From: Rhodospirillales bacterium
GTDB taxonomy: Bacteria > Pseudomonadota > Alphaproteobacteria > Rhodospirillales > JAPHRK01
Reading direction: 5' to 3'
Assembly (NCBI GenBank): GCA_026196105.1
Contig: JAPHRK010000024.1
Span: forward strand, 62,001 to 126,000
DNA: 64,000 nt
In this document: one piece after another, positions 7,971 through 17,537 of the stretch
How the letters are laid out: every line of letters begins with the position of its first letter
Position numbering within the stretch: position 1 is the stretch's first letter
Notes under the pieces: model-generated
Told to the model about the DNA's origin: nothing
The model's database searches: none
The model's input: only the letters and a program-made list of their open reading frames with translations
Translations under genes and position numbers: made by a program

Positions 7971-9398
7971 TTGAATAAAACAAAAATTATATCTATATTT
8001 CTAGTTATACTATTGAGTGGTTTTATTGTTACGAGTATTTTCAGTTACACTGTTGCCAGATATTCATTAACGGATCGGATTGTTGATGAAACTTTACCTT
8101 TAATCTCTGAAAATATTTATCTTGAAACTCAAAATAAACTAGACCGCCACATTGTCATTTCATCCCAAATGGCTCAGGACACATTTGTGCAAGATTGGAT
8201 TGTCGAAGGTGAAAAGGATAGTTCCAGGATTGAAAAATATTTAGCGACCATCCTGCAAAACAGTCAAATTTTTACGGTTTTCTTTATTTCAGATATAACA
8301 AAACGCTATTACCACCCAAATGGTCAAATTCGGTATATAGATCAAGATAATGTGGGAGATAAATGGTACTTTAAAGCCCGTTCTCAAAAAAGGAACTATG
8401 ATGTTATTATTTCTGAAGATGAGATGAATGACGGTGTTTTATCTGTTTTCATCAATTTCAAGATTTATAATGAGCAAGGAGATTTTTTAGGAATTACTGG
8501 CGTTGGATTGTCACTTGATAATATTCAAAAATTGCTTGATAGCTATCAAGACCTCCATGGTCGACGAGTATATATTGTCAATAAAAAGGGGGTGATTCTT
8601 TTCCACAGCATGGGAGAAAGGTTATTGTCGAATAATGCGGCGATGGCACCTCCATTTGATAAAATCCAAAATACCACAAAAACAAATATTGCCTACGAAA
8701 ACAATGGTAAAACAGTTTTTCTTAGTAGCCGCTATGATGAGAAATTCCAATGGTATTTGATTGTTGAAGAAGATGAGAGTTATTCTAATACCCCGATTTT
8801 AAAAACCTTGTTGATTAATCTTTCTGGTGCAGGGAGCATTACTATAATTGTCTTGTTCTTATCCCATCTGACGATAAATGGTTACCAGAAAAGGTTGGAA
8901 CAAATGGCAACAGTTGACCATTTAACAAAAGCTATGAACCGCCACGCTTTTGACCTTCTGTTTAGCCAAGAGATAAAGAAGCAAAAAAGACAAAAAAATA
9001 ACCCATTATCAGTTGTTATGTTTGATATTGACCACTTTAAATCGGTCAATGATAAATATGGACACCAGGTCGGTGACGAAGTTTTGGCCTATGTTTCAGG
9101 TATTTTTCAATCTCAAATTCGTTCATCAGATGTCCTTTGCCGTTGGGGAGGAGAGGAGTTTATTATTCTCTTGCCTAATTGTGATAAAACGGAGGCGACA
9201 AAGTTAGCTAATGAAGTGCGCCGTAAAATTTCAGAAAGCAAATTCTTAAGTTCCGGGGGAGAGTTAACCATTACGGTTAGTGGTGGCGTAGCTGAATACC
9301 TGGATGGTGATGAAGCCGACAACCTTCTTTTTCGTTCTGATAAAGCTCTTTATCAAGCTAAAGAAAATGGGAGAAACAAAATTGAAATTTCAATATAG
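7971..9398 (+). CDS. Membrane-bound diguanylate cyclase (Cache-like sensor plus GGDEF)
   Basis: A 475-residue inner-membrane enzyme that would make cyclic di-GMP from two GTP. An N-terminal transmembrane helix (about 5-27) and a second one (about 280-300) flank a periplasmic domain of dCache type, with TFVQDWI and the GDKWYF/VFINFKI blocks seen in double-Cache sensors of small ligands. The GGDEF domain (about 318-475) keeps DHLTKAMNRHAF, FDIDHFKSVNDKYGHQVGD and an active GGEEF at 393-397. The inhibitory I-site RxxD is intact (Arg384-Asp387, five residues ahead), so product inhibition is expected. The start is a TTG with only a weak ribosome site. The gene stands alone on the plus strand. Confidence 0.9.
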   Translation: MNKTKIISIFLVILLSGFIVTSIFSYTVARYSLTDRIVDETLPLISENIYLETQNKLDRHIVISSQMAQDTFVQDWIVEGEKDSSRIEKYLATILQNSQIFTVFFISDITKRYYHPNGQIRYIDQDNVGDKWYFKARSQKRNYDVIISEDEMNDGVLSVFINFKIYNEQGDFLGITGVGLSLDNIQKLLDSYQDLHGRRVYIVNKKGVILFHSMGERLLSNNAAMAPPFDKIQNTTKTNIAYENNGKTVFLSSRYDEKFQWYLIVEEDESYSNTPILKTLLINLSGAGSITIIVLFLSHLTINGYQKRLEQMATVDHLTKAMNRHAFDLLFSQEIKKQKRQKNNPLSVVMFDIDHFKSVNDKYGHQVGDEVLAYVSGIFQSQIRSSDVLCRWGGEEFIILLPNCDKTEATKLANEVRRKISESKFLSSGGELTITVSGGVAEYLDGDEADNLLFRSDKALYQAKENGRNKIEISI

Positions 9399-9528
9399 AT
9401 TAAATTGATACCTCCTAATTTATGAAGCGATATTAGTTTGTCACCATGACATTTGTTTCGTTGTGATTCTCTTGGGTGCGGGTTAAAGAGGATAAAGCTT
9501 CTACTTTACCTAAGGTTACAAACAAACT

Positions 9529-10410
9529 TTGACCCACTCTCCTAATCGCATAGCTCTTATAGCCCTGATTATTGGTGCTTTAGCCATAGCTTTGGCGCCA
9601 ATTTTTGTACGGTTAAGCGAAGCGGGGCCCGTGGCGACGGCGTTTTATCGAATCTTGTTTTCCTTGCCTGTCCTAACCCTGTGGATGTGGCGGGAAAATG
9701 TCGTAGATGGGCCTTACCGAAAACCATCTTCTTTCAGGGATTACTGGCGATTAAGTATCGCTGGGTTTTTCTTTGCGGGTGACTTGGCCGTTTGGCATTG
9801 GTCTATCAAGCTGACCTCTGTTGCAAATGCCACCTTATTGGCAAATTTTGCTCCTTTGTTTGTTGCCCTTATAGGGTTTCTTTTTTTCAAAGAGCGGTTC
9901 TCAAAAACATTCTTAAGCGGTTTGGCTCTTGCTATTATAGGGGCTTGTGCGTTGATGGGCGATAGCCTTGTCTTCAATGAAGAGCGTCTTGGTGGAGACA
10001 TCTTAGGGGTGGTTACGGCGATGTTTTATGCTGGCTATATCCTTTCAGTAGCAAGCCTTAGATCACAATTCTCAACAGCAACTATTATGACTTGGAGTGG
10101 TGTGGTAACGGCGGCTGTCCTCTTGCCTGTTGCTTTGTTATCTGGGGAATCTCTGATTATAACCTCACTTTATGGCTGGGGCGTTGTTATTGCTTTAGCC
10201 GTGGTTTCACATGCTGGTGGGCAAAGTTTAATTGCCTATGCTTTAGCCCATCTCCCAGCCTCTTTTTCCTCGATTGGGTTGTTGATTCAGCCCGCAGCGG
10301 CAGCTGTCTTAGCTTGGATTATATTTAATGAAGCCATTGGCCCGCTGCAGGCTTTCGGTGGTGTTATCATTTTGCTCGGGATATACTTAGCGAAACGAGG
10401 GAGCCGATAA
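9529..10410 (+). CDS. DMT-family (EamA) exporter
   Basis: A 293-residue membrane protein with about ten hydrophobic helices arranged as two EamA repeats (about 8-145 and 155-290), typical of drug/metabolite transporters. Helix blocks such as RLSEAGPVATAFYRILFSLP, NATLLANFAPLFVALIGFLFF and QPAAAAVLAWIIFNEAIGPLQAFGGVIIL are standard for the family. The substrate cannot be read from sequence; members export amino acids, nucleosides or other metabolites. The start is TTG, preceded by AAGG at somewhat long spacing, and no ATG start occurs near the family N-terminus. The FadR-like regulator follows 76 bases downstream on the same strand. Confidence 0.88.
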   Translation: MTHSPNRIALIALIIGALAIALAPIFVRLSEAGPVATAFYRILFSLPVLTLWMWRENVVDGPYRKPSSFRDYWRLSIAGFFFAGDLAVWHWSIKLTSVANATLLANFAPLFVALIGFLFFKERFSKTFLSGLALAIIGACALMGDSLVFNEERLGGDILGVVTAMFYAGYILSVASLRSQFSTATIMTWSGVVTAAVLLPVALLSGESLIITSLYGWGVVIALAVVSHAGGQSLIAYALAHLPASFSSIGLLIQPAAAAVLAWIIFNEAIGPLQAFGGVIILLGIYLAKRGSR

Positions 10411-10486
10411 ATCTTCTTCACCCTGGCAACAGGGAAGCCCGTAGAGTAAAAAGAAATAAGATTAATGAATAATATAGTGGGAATAG

Positions 10487-11254
10487 ATGAGCGATAGCAT
10501 CGAAGCAAATTCAGGAATCAAGACGGGCCGCGTTTCCGATCGGGTTGCTGCGAAAATCTTGAAGCGGATCGCCAGTGGTGAGTTGTCTCCAGGGACTCGT
10601 TTGTCAGGAGAGCGCCAGATTGCCGAAGAAATGGAAGTTAGCCGAGTTTCTGTGCGAGCTGCTTTGCAATCTCTCAAAGCTCAAGGATATTTGGAAGCTG
10701 TTCAAGGGGGGGGAACCAAAGTTATCTCTTCTGCTGTCGATATGGATGGCCCCTTATCTGGTTTACTCAAAACCAATGCTGAAAATTTTCATGACCTCTC
10801 TGAGATTCGTGCTGACCTTGAAGTATGGGCCGCTCGTCGGGCGGCGATTAACGCTACCGAAGAAGATATTGCCGATATAGAACGCGCTGTTATTGCCATG
10901 GCAAAAGCACGTGGCAAAGAGAAAGCCCTGGAGAATATCAACTTTCACTTCGCTGTTGCCCGAGCTTCAGGCAGTGCTGTTTATATGCACTTGTTTGACG
11001 TCATACGTGATGTACTGCGTGGTACGGATGAATATTACAGTTATCGGCCCGTGAGTGAGTATTTAGAGGATTCTGTCCTCAATCATCAACATGAAGCTGT
11101 TTGCACTGCCATTAAAAACCGAGACCCTGAAGCAGCTGCAAGAGCTATGTCGCACCACCTGAGTTGTGTCCTTGAGCGCCTTGATGCAGAACGTAAGCGC
11201 CGAGAAACTTTGGCAAAAGCAACGGAAACTGTTGCGGAGACGGAAACTCTTTGA
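10487..11254 (+). CDS. FadR/GntR-family transcriptional regulator (FCD domain)
   Basis: A 255-residue DNA-binding protein. Residues about 18-80 form the GntR winged helix (VAAKILKRIASGELSPGTRLSGERQIAEEMEVSRVSVR, given here as the region and not a single motif claim). Residues about 98-235 form the all-helical FCD ligand domain, with ExRxxLE-like EIRADLEVWAA, an FHxAVA block and a HHLxxVLERL terminus; the His residues can bind a metal and a carboxylate effector. Its stop overlaps the start of the MFS transporter by 4 bases (TTGA), so it very likely regulates, and is co-transcribed with, that transporter. Such regulators usually respond to the transported organic acid or sugar acid, but the ligand is unknown. 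Confidence 0.9.
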   Translation: MSDSIEANSGIKTGRVSDRVAAKILKRIASGELSPGTRLSGERQIAEEMEVSRVSVRAALQSLKAQGYLEAVQGGGTKVISSAVDMDGPLSGLLKTNAENFHDLSEIRADLEVWAARRAAINATEEDIADIERAVIAMAKARGKEKALENINFHFAVARASGSAVYMHLFDVIRDVLRGTDEYYSYRPVSEYLEDSVLNHQHEAVCTAIKNRDPEAAARAMSHHLSCVLERLDAERKRRETLAKATETVAETETL

Positions 11255-12531
11255 CCTCTTTAAAACAGTTATCTCCTTTTCAGGCTAAAGCTCTGCCTTG
11301 GCTCTTTTGGGTCTTGGCCGCCAGTTTTTATTGTTATGGCTTTTTCCATCGAGTTGCTCCTAGTGTGATGGTGAAAGAACTGATGGCAGATTTTGCTGTC
11401 AGCGCAGCCATTTTAGGCAATCTCTCTGCATTTTATTTCTATGCATATGCTGGGTTACAACTCCCTGTTGGTATGCTCACGGATAAGTTCGGAGCACGGA
11501 GAGTTTTAGCAATTGCTGCTGTTTTATGTGGTGTTGGTAGTTATCTTTTTGCCACGGCTGAAACTTTACCTGTTGCTTATTTAGGGCGTTTGCTCATTGG
11601 TGCTGGTGCTGGGTTTAGTTGGGTCGGCGCTTTAAAAGTTATTGCCGAGTGGTTCCCGCCTCATCGTTTTGCCATGGTTTCCGGTATGACCCTTATGTTG
11701 GGTATGGTCGGGGCGGTAGGTGGGCAAGCGCCCCTTGCTAAGCTGGTTGAGGCCTTCGGTTGGCGTGAGACTCTGAGCGGGGCTGCCATTTTTGGCCTTA
11801 TCCTGGCAGCAGCAATCTATCTGATCATCCGTGATAAAAAGGTTGTGCCGAGCGGCGTTAATTTAAAACAGTTAGGTCTTTTTGATGGCTTGAAGACTGT
11901 TATAGCCAAGCCTCAATCTTGGTATATCTCCTCATTTGGTTTTTTCCAAACAGCCCCAATGTTGGCTTTTGCAGGTCTCTGGGGTGTTCCTTACATGAGT
12001 CTGGCCTACGACCTATCTCGAACTGAGGCTGGGATGATCGTCTCAACCATGCTTATTGGAGGGGGCGTCGGTGCACCTCTTGCTGGGTGGGTCTCAGATA
12101 AAATTAAGAAACGTAAACGTGTGATGCTTGTAGGTGGTATTTCTGAGCTGGCTTGTCTATCAATCTTGATTTACCTCCCCAATTTACCTATTTCTGCCGT
12201 TTATCTCTTACTCTTTGCTGCAGGGGTTAGCTTTGGCGTCGTTGTGATTAGTTTTGCCTCTGTCCGTGAACATAACGCACCCTCCACTAGTGGCGCCGCG
12301 CTTGGTTTTGCAAATATGTTTGTTATGGCTTCAGGGGCTATTTTTCAGCCCCTCATCGGGTGGTTGCTGGACCTGTACTGGACAGGAGAAACTCTTGGTG
12401 GAGCGCCTGTATTCAGTTTGGGGACCTATCAAATAGCGTTCCTATCTTTGATTGTTTGTGGTTTTGGCGGCATCCTTGCCGCTTCAATGGTCAAGGAAAC
12501 CAATTGTCAGCAGTTAGTCCAAGATGATTGA
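11251..12531 (+). CDS. MFS transporter
   Basis: A 426-residue protein with twelve predicted membrane helices and the major facilitator signature after helix 2 (GMLTDKFGARRVL), repeated in the second half as GWVSDKIKKRKRVM. The start is TTG inside the overlap with the GntR-type gene, showing translational coupling. The N-terminal block FYCYGFFHRVAPSVMVKELM resembles transporters of the anion:cation symporter type, but substrate cannot be assigned. It should act in the inner membrane under control of the preceding FadR-like regulator. A palindrome-like TTGACC-AA-GGTCAA lies just beyond the stop. Confidence 0.88.
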   Translation: MTSLKQLSPFQAKALPWLFWVLAASFYCYGFFHRVAPSVMVKELMADFAVSAAILGNLSAFYFYAYAGLQLPVGMLTDKFGARRVLAIAAVLCGVGSYLFATAETLPVAYLGRLLIGAGAGFSWVGALKVIAEWFPPHRFAMVSGMTLMLGMVGAVGGQAPLAKLVEAFGWRETLSGAAIFGLILAAAIYLIIRDKKVVPSGVNLKQLGLFDGLKTVIAKPQSWYISSFGFFQTAPMLAFAGLWGVPYMSLAYDLSRTEAGMIVSTMLIGGGVGAPLAGWVSDKIKKRKRVMLVGGISELACLSILIYLPNLPISAVYLLLFAAGVSFGVVVISFASVREHNAPSTSGAALGFANMFVMASGAIFQPLIGWLLDLYWTGETLGGAPVFSLGTYQIAFLSLIVCGFGGILAASMVKETNCQQLVQDD

Positions 12532-12611
12532 CTTTTGACCAAGGTCAACGCATATCATGTCTTACTCATGTAAAAAGCGATTAAGTTTAATCTTTAAAGG
12601 ATACAAGTGCA

Positions 12612-12803
12612 GTGAGCGGTAACGGCGAATGGAATGTTTATTTTTACATCGTGCCAATTTTGGTTTTTGGCCCGATTCTTTTAACAATCCTCTATAAGTT
12701 TGCTTTCGTTAACTTGAAAGGTCTGGGCTCAGAGCTTAAGGCTAATCGTAAATCTGCAAGTGATGATTATTATGATGCGCGGAAACGCCGGGGTTTCGTT
12801 TGA
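12612..12803 (+). CDS. Small single-span membrane protein, function unknown
   Basis: A 63-residue protein starting at GTG, with AAAGGA about 10 bases upstream. It has one transmembrane helix (about 9-30, VYFYIVPILVFGPILLTILY) and a basic, Arg/Lys-rich cytoplasmic tail ending in RKRRGF. I do not recognise the family. The case for a real gene is a plausible ribosome site, a coherent membrane topology and an excellent rho-independent terminator 24 bases after the stop. It lies between an MFS transporter and pyrD and is likely its own transcript. Confidence 0.6.
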   Translation: MSGNGEWNVYFYIVPILVFGPILLTILYKFAFVNLKGLGSELKANRKSASDDYYDARKRRGFV

Positions 12804-12826
12804 TTAATGTAACCTAGATATGATTG

Positions 12827-12855
12827 AAACGCCGCTTTTCAAGCGGCGTTTTTTT
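12827..12855 (+). terminator. Rho-independent terminator after the 63-residue membrane protein
   Basis: A perfect GC-rich stem AACGCCGCTT (12828-12837) pairs with AAGCGGCGTT (12841-12850) around a 3-base loop and runs into a T tract (12851-12855). It separates the small membrane-protein gene from pyrD. Confidence 0.9.
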
Positions 12856-12935
12856 ATGCCTGAGAGGTTGTAACGAAGGGGCTAAGTGAGTAGTTTCCTG
12901 AGCAGAAATCATTGCATTTTGTAGGGGCGAATTTC

Positions 12936-14018
12936 ATGGTCAATTTTTATGATTTAACAGGACCTTTTATTCGCCTGCTTGACCCTGAGTTGGCCCACGG
13001 ATTTGCCATCAAGGGGTTGAAAATGGGGATCGTTCCCCGCCCAACCATCTTTAATGACTCTGTGCTGGAATCAAACCATTGGGGACTAAAATTCCGCACT
13101 CCTATTGGTATGGCCGCAGGGTTCGATAAAAATGCGGATGTGCCTGATGAAGTGTTGGCGCAAGGATTTGGCTCGGTTGAAATAGGTAGTATCACGCCTC
13201 GTCCCCAACCTGGAAACCCAAAACCTCGAATGTTTCGTCTGACCCGGGACCGGGCGGTGATCAATCGTATGGGGTTTAACAGCCAAGGAATGCAAACTGT
13301 TGCTGCGCGTCTTAAGGAACGGGCGCGGAGTTCTCATTATCCAGGGGTTGTGGGTATTAACCTTGGCAAAAACAAAGAAACAGAAGATGCCGCGGCCGAC
13401 TATGTACTCGGTATCAATGCCTTTGCTGATTATGCAGATTACTTGGTGGTCAATGTTTCTTCTCCCAATACGCCTGGCTTAAGGGCATTACAGGATCGTG
13501 ATCAACTCGCTGAGTTGTTGAGCCGCTGTATGGAGGCTCTTAAAGCCATAAAGCCAGAAGGTACGCCGCCGTTATTGCTTAAAATCGCTCCTGATCTCAC
13601 GGATGAAGATAAGCAAGATATTGCCGGTGTAGTTTTGGAGTTAAAGATTGATGGCTTGATTACCACTAACACCACGATTGAACGCCCTGACAGCCTCATG
13701 GACCCCCAGAAAAGTGAAATAGGAGGATTGAGCGGTGTGCCTTTGTTAAGGCCCTCTACAGAGGTTCTTCGCCAGATGTATAGTCTTACAGAAGGGAAAG
13801 TTCCCATTGTTGGTGTTGGCGGGATTGTTTCAGGAGAAGATGCTTATGAAAAAATCAGGGCAGGGGCTTCTCTCGTGCAATTTTATTCTGCCATGATTTA
13901 CAAAGGTCCAAGTCTTGCTAATACTATAGCAAAAGACCTAGCCCAATTGCTCAAACGTGATGGTTACACCAATGTGAGTGATGCTGTGGGAGCTGATCAT
14001 AGAGCAAGGTCTAGTTAA
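12936..14018 (+). CDS. pyrD: Dihydroorotate dehydrogenase (quinone), class 2
   Basis: A 360-residue membrane-associated FMN enzyme that oxidises dihydroorotate to orotate with quinone as acceptor, the fourth step of pyrimidine synthesis. The N-terminal helices (FYDLTGPFIRLLDPELAHGFAIKGL) are the class-2 membrane/quinone tunnel. The barrel shows PIGMAAGFDKNA, GSITPRPQPGNPKPRMFR, the active-site NVSSPNTPGLR with catalytic Ser, LLKIAPDL, and the FMN phosphate site VGVGGI. The ATG at 12936 is preferred, with AGGGG at proper spacing; an in-frame TTG at 12912 is the alternative. The acyl-CoA synthetase follows 20 bases later, so they may share a transcript. Confidence 0.95.
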   Translation: MVNFYDLTGPFIRLLDPELAHGFAIKGLKMGIVPRPTIFNDSVLESNHWGLKFRTPIGMAAGFDKNADVPDEVLAQGFGSVEIGSITPRPQPGNPKPRMFRLTRDRAVINRMGFNSQGMQTVAARLKERARSSHYPGVVGINLGKNKETEDAAADYVLGINAFADYADYLVVNVSSPNTPGLRALQDRDQLAELLSRCMEALKAIKPEGTPPLLLKIAPDLTDEDKQDIAGVVLELKIDGLITTNTTIERPDSLMDPQKSEIGGLSGVPLLRPSTEVLRQMYSLTEGKVPIVGVGGIVSGEDAYEKIRAGASLVQFYSAMIYKGPSLANTIAKDLAQLLKRDGYTNVSDAVGADHRARSS

Positions 14019-14038
14019 ACTTAAGAGGGGAGATCGCC

Positions 14039-15553
14039 TTGAACATTGCCCATTTATTGGTTCGCGCAGCTCAAATTTGGCCTTATAATCAAGCAATTTC
14101 CCTTGGCACCACTCCTTACGCTACCTATCAAACCTTTGCTCAGCGGGCGGCTGTTATAGCTGGAAACCTTTTAGATCAATACGGTCTGTTTAAAGGGGAT
14201 AGGATCGCGGTTATTATGAAAAACTGCCCTGAATATTTAGAGGCTCTATATGGTATATGGCATGCTGGCCTAACAGCGGTGCCCATCAATGCCAAGCTCC
14301 ATACCAAGGAGTTTGAATATATCCTGTCCCATAATGGTAGTAAGCTGTGCATTGTTTCTCCTGACCTTGAAGAAGCTGTTGCTCCCGTAGCAGAGAAGAG
14401 GGTTGTTGTTGGAAGTGATGAATGGCAGGTTCTGCAAGACGGAGAGCCTATACCGATTGTTGATTGTGCGGGGAGTGATGTCGCTTGGTTGTTTTATACC
14501 AGTGGGACAACTGGAAAGCCTAAAGGGGCCATGCTCACCCACACCAATATTGAACAAATGACTTTGAGCTATTTTATTGATGTGGACTCCGTTACCTCGG
14601 ATGACGCCATCATCCATTCAGCACCCATGTCTCATGGGTCGGGGATGTATAACTTTCCCCATATTGCTAAAGGAGCTAATCAGGTTATTCCCCAAAGTGG
14701 GCAATTTGATCCCGCTGAAATATTTGATCTTATCAGTCATTATCCTGGAACGTCATTCTTTGCTGCACCGACCATGGTTAAGCGTCTTATAGACGCCCCA
14801 CAGGCTAAAGAAGCCGACGTCCGAAACCTCAAAACCATAATCTATGGTGGGGGCCCCATGTATGTTTCTGACTTGCAGCAGGCCATGGATACCTTTGGCA
14901 ATAAATTTGCTCAGATCTATGGTCAGGGAGAAAGTCCTATGACCATCACGGCTTTATCCAAAGACATGTTGGGCGATAAAGGTCATCCTCGTTATGAAGA
15001 GAGGCTTGCCTCCGTTGGGGTCGCCCAAACCGTTGTTCAGGTGAAGATTCTTGACGAGAACAATGTTTCTTTGCCGGTTGGGGAAACTGGAGAGGTGTGT
15101 GTGAAAGGTGAAGTTGTCATGAAGGGGTATTGGGATAACCCTCAGGCGACCATAGATACTATCCGCAATGGCTGGCTTCGTACGGGGGATATGGGAGTTA
15201 TGGACGACGATGGTTTTATTACTCTCAAGGACCGCTCAAAAGATGTGATTATTAGTGGTGGATCAAATATCTATCCTCGAGAAGTTGAGGAAGTTTTGTT
15301 GCTTCATGAAGGGGTGGCTGAAGTATCTGTTGTTGGGTCTCAGCATGAAGAATGGGGGGAAGAAGTGGTAGCCTTCATTGTTACTGCTGAAGGCCGCTCC
15401 GTATCTGAGAAGCAGCTTGATGACTATTGCCTCAACAATATTGCTCGTTTCAAGCGTCCCAAACACTACCTTTTTATTGAGGCCTTACCTAAGAATAACT
15501 ACGGAAAAGTGCTGAAAACGGAACTAAGGGAAAAGCTTAACCTTCTTTGGTAA
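14039..15553 (+). CDS. Acyl-CoA synthetase (AMP-binding enzyme)
   Basis: A 504-residue member of the ANL adenylating superfamily. It has the phosphate loop YTSGTTGKPKGAM (about 152-164), the aromatic-acid/fatty-acid A5 block YGQGESPMTIT, the hinge motif GWLRTGDMG with DRSKDVIISGGSNIYPREVEE, and the catalytic C-terminal Lys in NNYGKVLKTEL. It activates a carboxylate as acyl-AMP and then transfers it to CoA; fatty or aromatic acids are possible and the substrate is not readable by eye. The start is TTG with a strong AGAGGGGAG ribosome site. Its stop overlaps the convergent Maf-like gene by 17 bases. Association with pyrD is probably only positional. Confidence 0.88.
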   Translation: MNIAHLLVRAAQIWPYNQAISLGTTPYATYQTFAQRAAVIAGNLLDQYGLFKGDRIAVIMKNCPEYLEALYGIWHAGLTAVPINAKLHTKEFEYILSHNGSKLCIVSPDLEEAVAPVAEKRVVVGSDEWQVLQDGEPIPIVDCAGSDVAWLFYTSGTTGKPKGAMLTHTNIEQMTLSYFIDVDSVTSDDAIIHSAPMSHGSGMYNFPHIAKGANQVIPQSGQFDPAEIFDLISHYPGTSFFAAPTMVKRLIDAPQAKEADVRNLKTIIYGGGPMYVSDLQQAMDTFGNKFAQIYGQGESPMTITALSKDMLGDKGHPRYEERLASVGVAQTVVQVKILDENNVSLPVGETGEVCVKGEVVMKGYWDNPQATIDTIRNGWLRTGDMGVMDDDGFITLKDRSKDVIISGGSNIYPREVEEVLLLHEGVAEVSVVGSQHEEWGEEVVAFIVTAEGRSVSEKQLDDYCLNNIARFKRPKHYLFIEALPKNNYGKVLKTELREKLNLLW

Positions 15554-17531
15554 CGCCGATTTCACTTAGCTCATCCTTGCCTTCTGCCATCTCTGTGAGC
15601 ATCTTCTTGGTTTCTTTAAACATCCAAAGACAGAGGTCTTTATATTCCTTAAGGAAGAAATCTATAAACTTTTTATGTTCTTCTTCGTCTTCAAACCGTG
15701 AACCAAAAAAGGCTCCAAGCCTTATCATTGAGCGGATACTGCCATGGCAAATAATGTAGGCAGGGTTTTGTTTTTTGTTTTCCAGATAGCGTAAATCAAT
15801 GATGTGTTTTTCAAACTTTGGAAAATCAATGTCCTCAACGAGATCGTTCTCGTAAACCTCCAAGAACTTTTCTTCTAAATAATCGCATTCAGCAGGACCC
15901 TCGGCCAGCTCCGTTTTATCGAAGACCTGTCCTTTTTCATAAAAAGACATCTGTTCTTCAATTGAGGACATGATTTTATCTAATGGTTGAGATGTTGCAG
16001 GGAGCTTTATAGCAAAAGGTGACAGAGGTGTGATCCCCTCAATTTTGGCCCCATCACTACAGTTATAGCGTTTGGCTGTCCTGTTTCTTAGGGAGTAGGT
16101 AAAGGCCGCTCTTGAAATATTAAAAAGCTTTGTAGTAAGGATTTCACCCCCAAAGTTTCCCGGAACGACTTGATTGTAGCCATCATCTAAGGTTTCTTTG
16201 CCGAAGCCTTTTAAAAAATTATCATAATCATCTTTATAATAAACGGCTTGTTTTGAATGATGCCCAGCCCCCCTTCGTTTGCCGCAATCGACACCAAAGA
16301 GGTAAATGTTTTGGAATCCACAGGCTAACATGGATGAAAAACCTGTGTTTGCCACTAGGGGGTCAGTCCCAATGAGCCCATCGATCCCAGGGTTGAGAAT
16401 ATACATGGGGCTCAGTTGAGGTCGGAAAAAGAAAAATTTCTTCTTAAATATCTTTCCTACGAGAGGATTTACTGTTGTTGATCCGATAAAAGTAATGGAG
16501 GACAGGTCATAAGTTTCTGCAAGTTTTTGTAAATTCACGACAAGGGGATGAGAGTTCTCAACTTCGACATGAAAATCTGGGGTTAACCCATTTTTTAAAA
16601 GAATATCCAGACTACTACTACCTGAAGAAAGCAGAATAACCTTATCTCTAAGTTCAATAATTTTTGGCAGTGATTTATCTAATGACGGACCTGAACCCAC
16701 AATAAAGACGGGTTTTTGCTGTTCCAAAACAGGTTGACGATTTAAAATATGGAAATCGTGGTTTTTAAAATTATCATAAGTATTTGTCATCATGAGGATT
16801 TCATCCTCAAAGAAACCACTTGAGATGTAATTGCTTTTAATTTCTTCGTTAAGAAGTTTCCGGGCTTCAATAATTGTCCATGAAGGGTAATGGATATATG
16901 CGTATGAGCCGTCAAGAAACGTATTCATTGATCGTCGCATATGCATAGAAATAGTTTCAACGATATCGTAAGGAGCTTGGCCTAAGATAAAGGAGATATC
17001 AGAGCCACTTTCCTCTGCAAAATCAACAATTTCTTGCCAATCTATTGTGCTAAAAGAATGAGTTAAAAATTCAGGAATTGGTTCAATTAAGGCAATGTTT
17101 ATACCTTCAGATCGCTTTATAACTTCTAGAAGATGTCCTCCCAAACCAATTCCGAAAATAAAGGTGTACCCTATATTTTTTAAGGGGTAAGGAGCTAGTC
17201 GTGTGATGTTGTTGGAAATTAAGAAGCCTTGGGTATACTTCAGTAATTTTCGTGAAACTGGTGAAAGGTTACAGTGACTTGGATCAGTAAAACCTATCCT
17301 GTCTGGGTTTTCAAAATAACTTTCAACCTGTTGTTTCGCGACGTCTTCAAAATTTTCGGGATAAAGATTTTGACCGTCAATTTTGATATTGACGGCTTTA
17401 TCACCTTCAATCACTAGTTCTGAGATTGGATCCCCCAGACTTTTTAGGGCGGCAAGAACGTGTGGAAATTTATCTTGAAACAGTTCTTCGTTGCGTTGCT
17501 TAAGGGATTCTACGCAAGTTGTCACAATCAA
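15537..17531 (-). CDS. Motility-associated factor glycosyltransferase-like protein (Maf / DUF115)
   Basis: A 664-residue protein of the MAF_flag10/DUF115 family. The diagnostic centre is PVFIVGSGPSLDKSLP (about 274-289), followed by a Rossmann-like region with FHVEVEN, FIGSTTVNP, GTDPLVANTGFSSMLACG and LFGVDCG. The N-terminal region also has the nucleotide-like FIFGIGLGGHLLEVI. Maf proteins in Campylobacter, Aeromonas and magnetospirilla transfer nonulosonic acids to flagellin Ser/Thr. Its position downstream of flagellin, flbT, flaF and an OGT-like gene supports a flagellin glycosylation role. No pseudaminic or legionaminic acid synthesis genes are in the window, so the donor sugar is unknown. 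Confidence 0.82.
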   Translation of the reverse strand: MIVTTCVESLKQRNEELFQDKFPHVLAALKSLGDPISELVIEGDKAVNIKIDGQNLYPENFEDVAKQQVESYFENPDRIGFTDPSHCNLSPVSRKLLKYTQGFLISNNITRLAPYPLKNIGYTFIFGIGLGGHLLEVIKRSEGINIALIEPIPEFLTHSFSTIDWQEIVDFAEESGSDISFILGQAPYDIVETISMHMRRSMNTFLDGSYAYIHYPSWTIIEARKLLNEEIKSNYISSGFFEDEILMMTNTYDNFKNHDFHILNRQPVLEQQKPVFIVGSGPSLDKSLPKIIELRDKVILLSSGSSSLDILLKNGLTPDFHVEVENSHPLVVNLQKLAETYDLSSITFIGSTTVNPLVGKIFKKKFFFFRPQLSPMYILNPGIDGLIGTDPLVANTGFSSMLACGFQNIYLFGVDCGKRRGAGHHSKQAVYYKDDYDNFLKGFGKETLDDGYNQVVPGNFGGEILTTKLFNISRAAFTYSLRNRTAKRYNCSDGAKIEGITPLSPFAIKLPATSQPLDKIMSSIEEQMSFYEKGQVFDKTELAEGPAECDYLEEKFLEVYENDLVEDIDFPKFEKHIIDLRYLENKKQNPAYIICHGSIRSMIRLGAFFGSRFEDEEEHKKFIDFFLKEYKDLCLWMFKETKKMLTEMAEGKDELSEIGVTKEG

Positions 17532-17537
17532 TTATCC

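Noticed and set aside
10420-10436. Small hairpin CCCTG-GCAA-CAGGG after the DMT exporter
   Set aside because: Only 5 bp and no T tract, so it is not a convincing terminator.
12535-12558. TTGACC-AA-GGTCAA dyad after the MFS gene as a promoter
   Set aside because: The nearest -10-like box is only 12 bases from the TTGACC, too close for a standard promoter.
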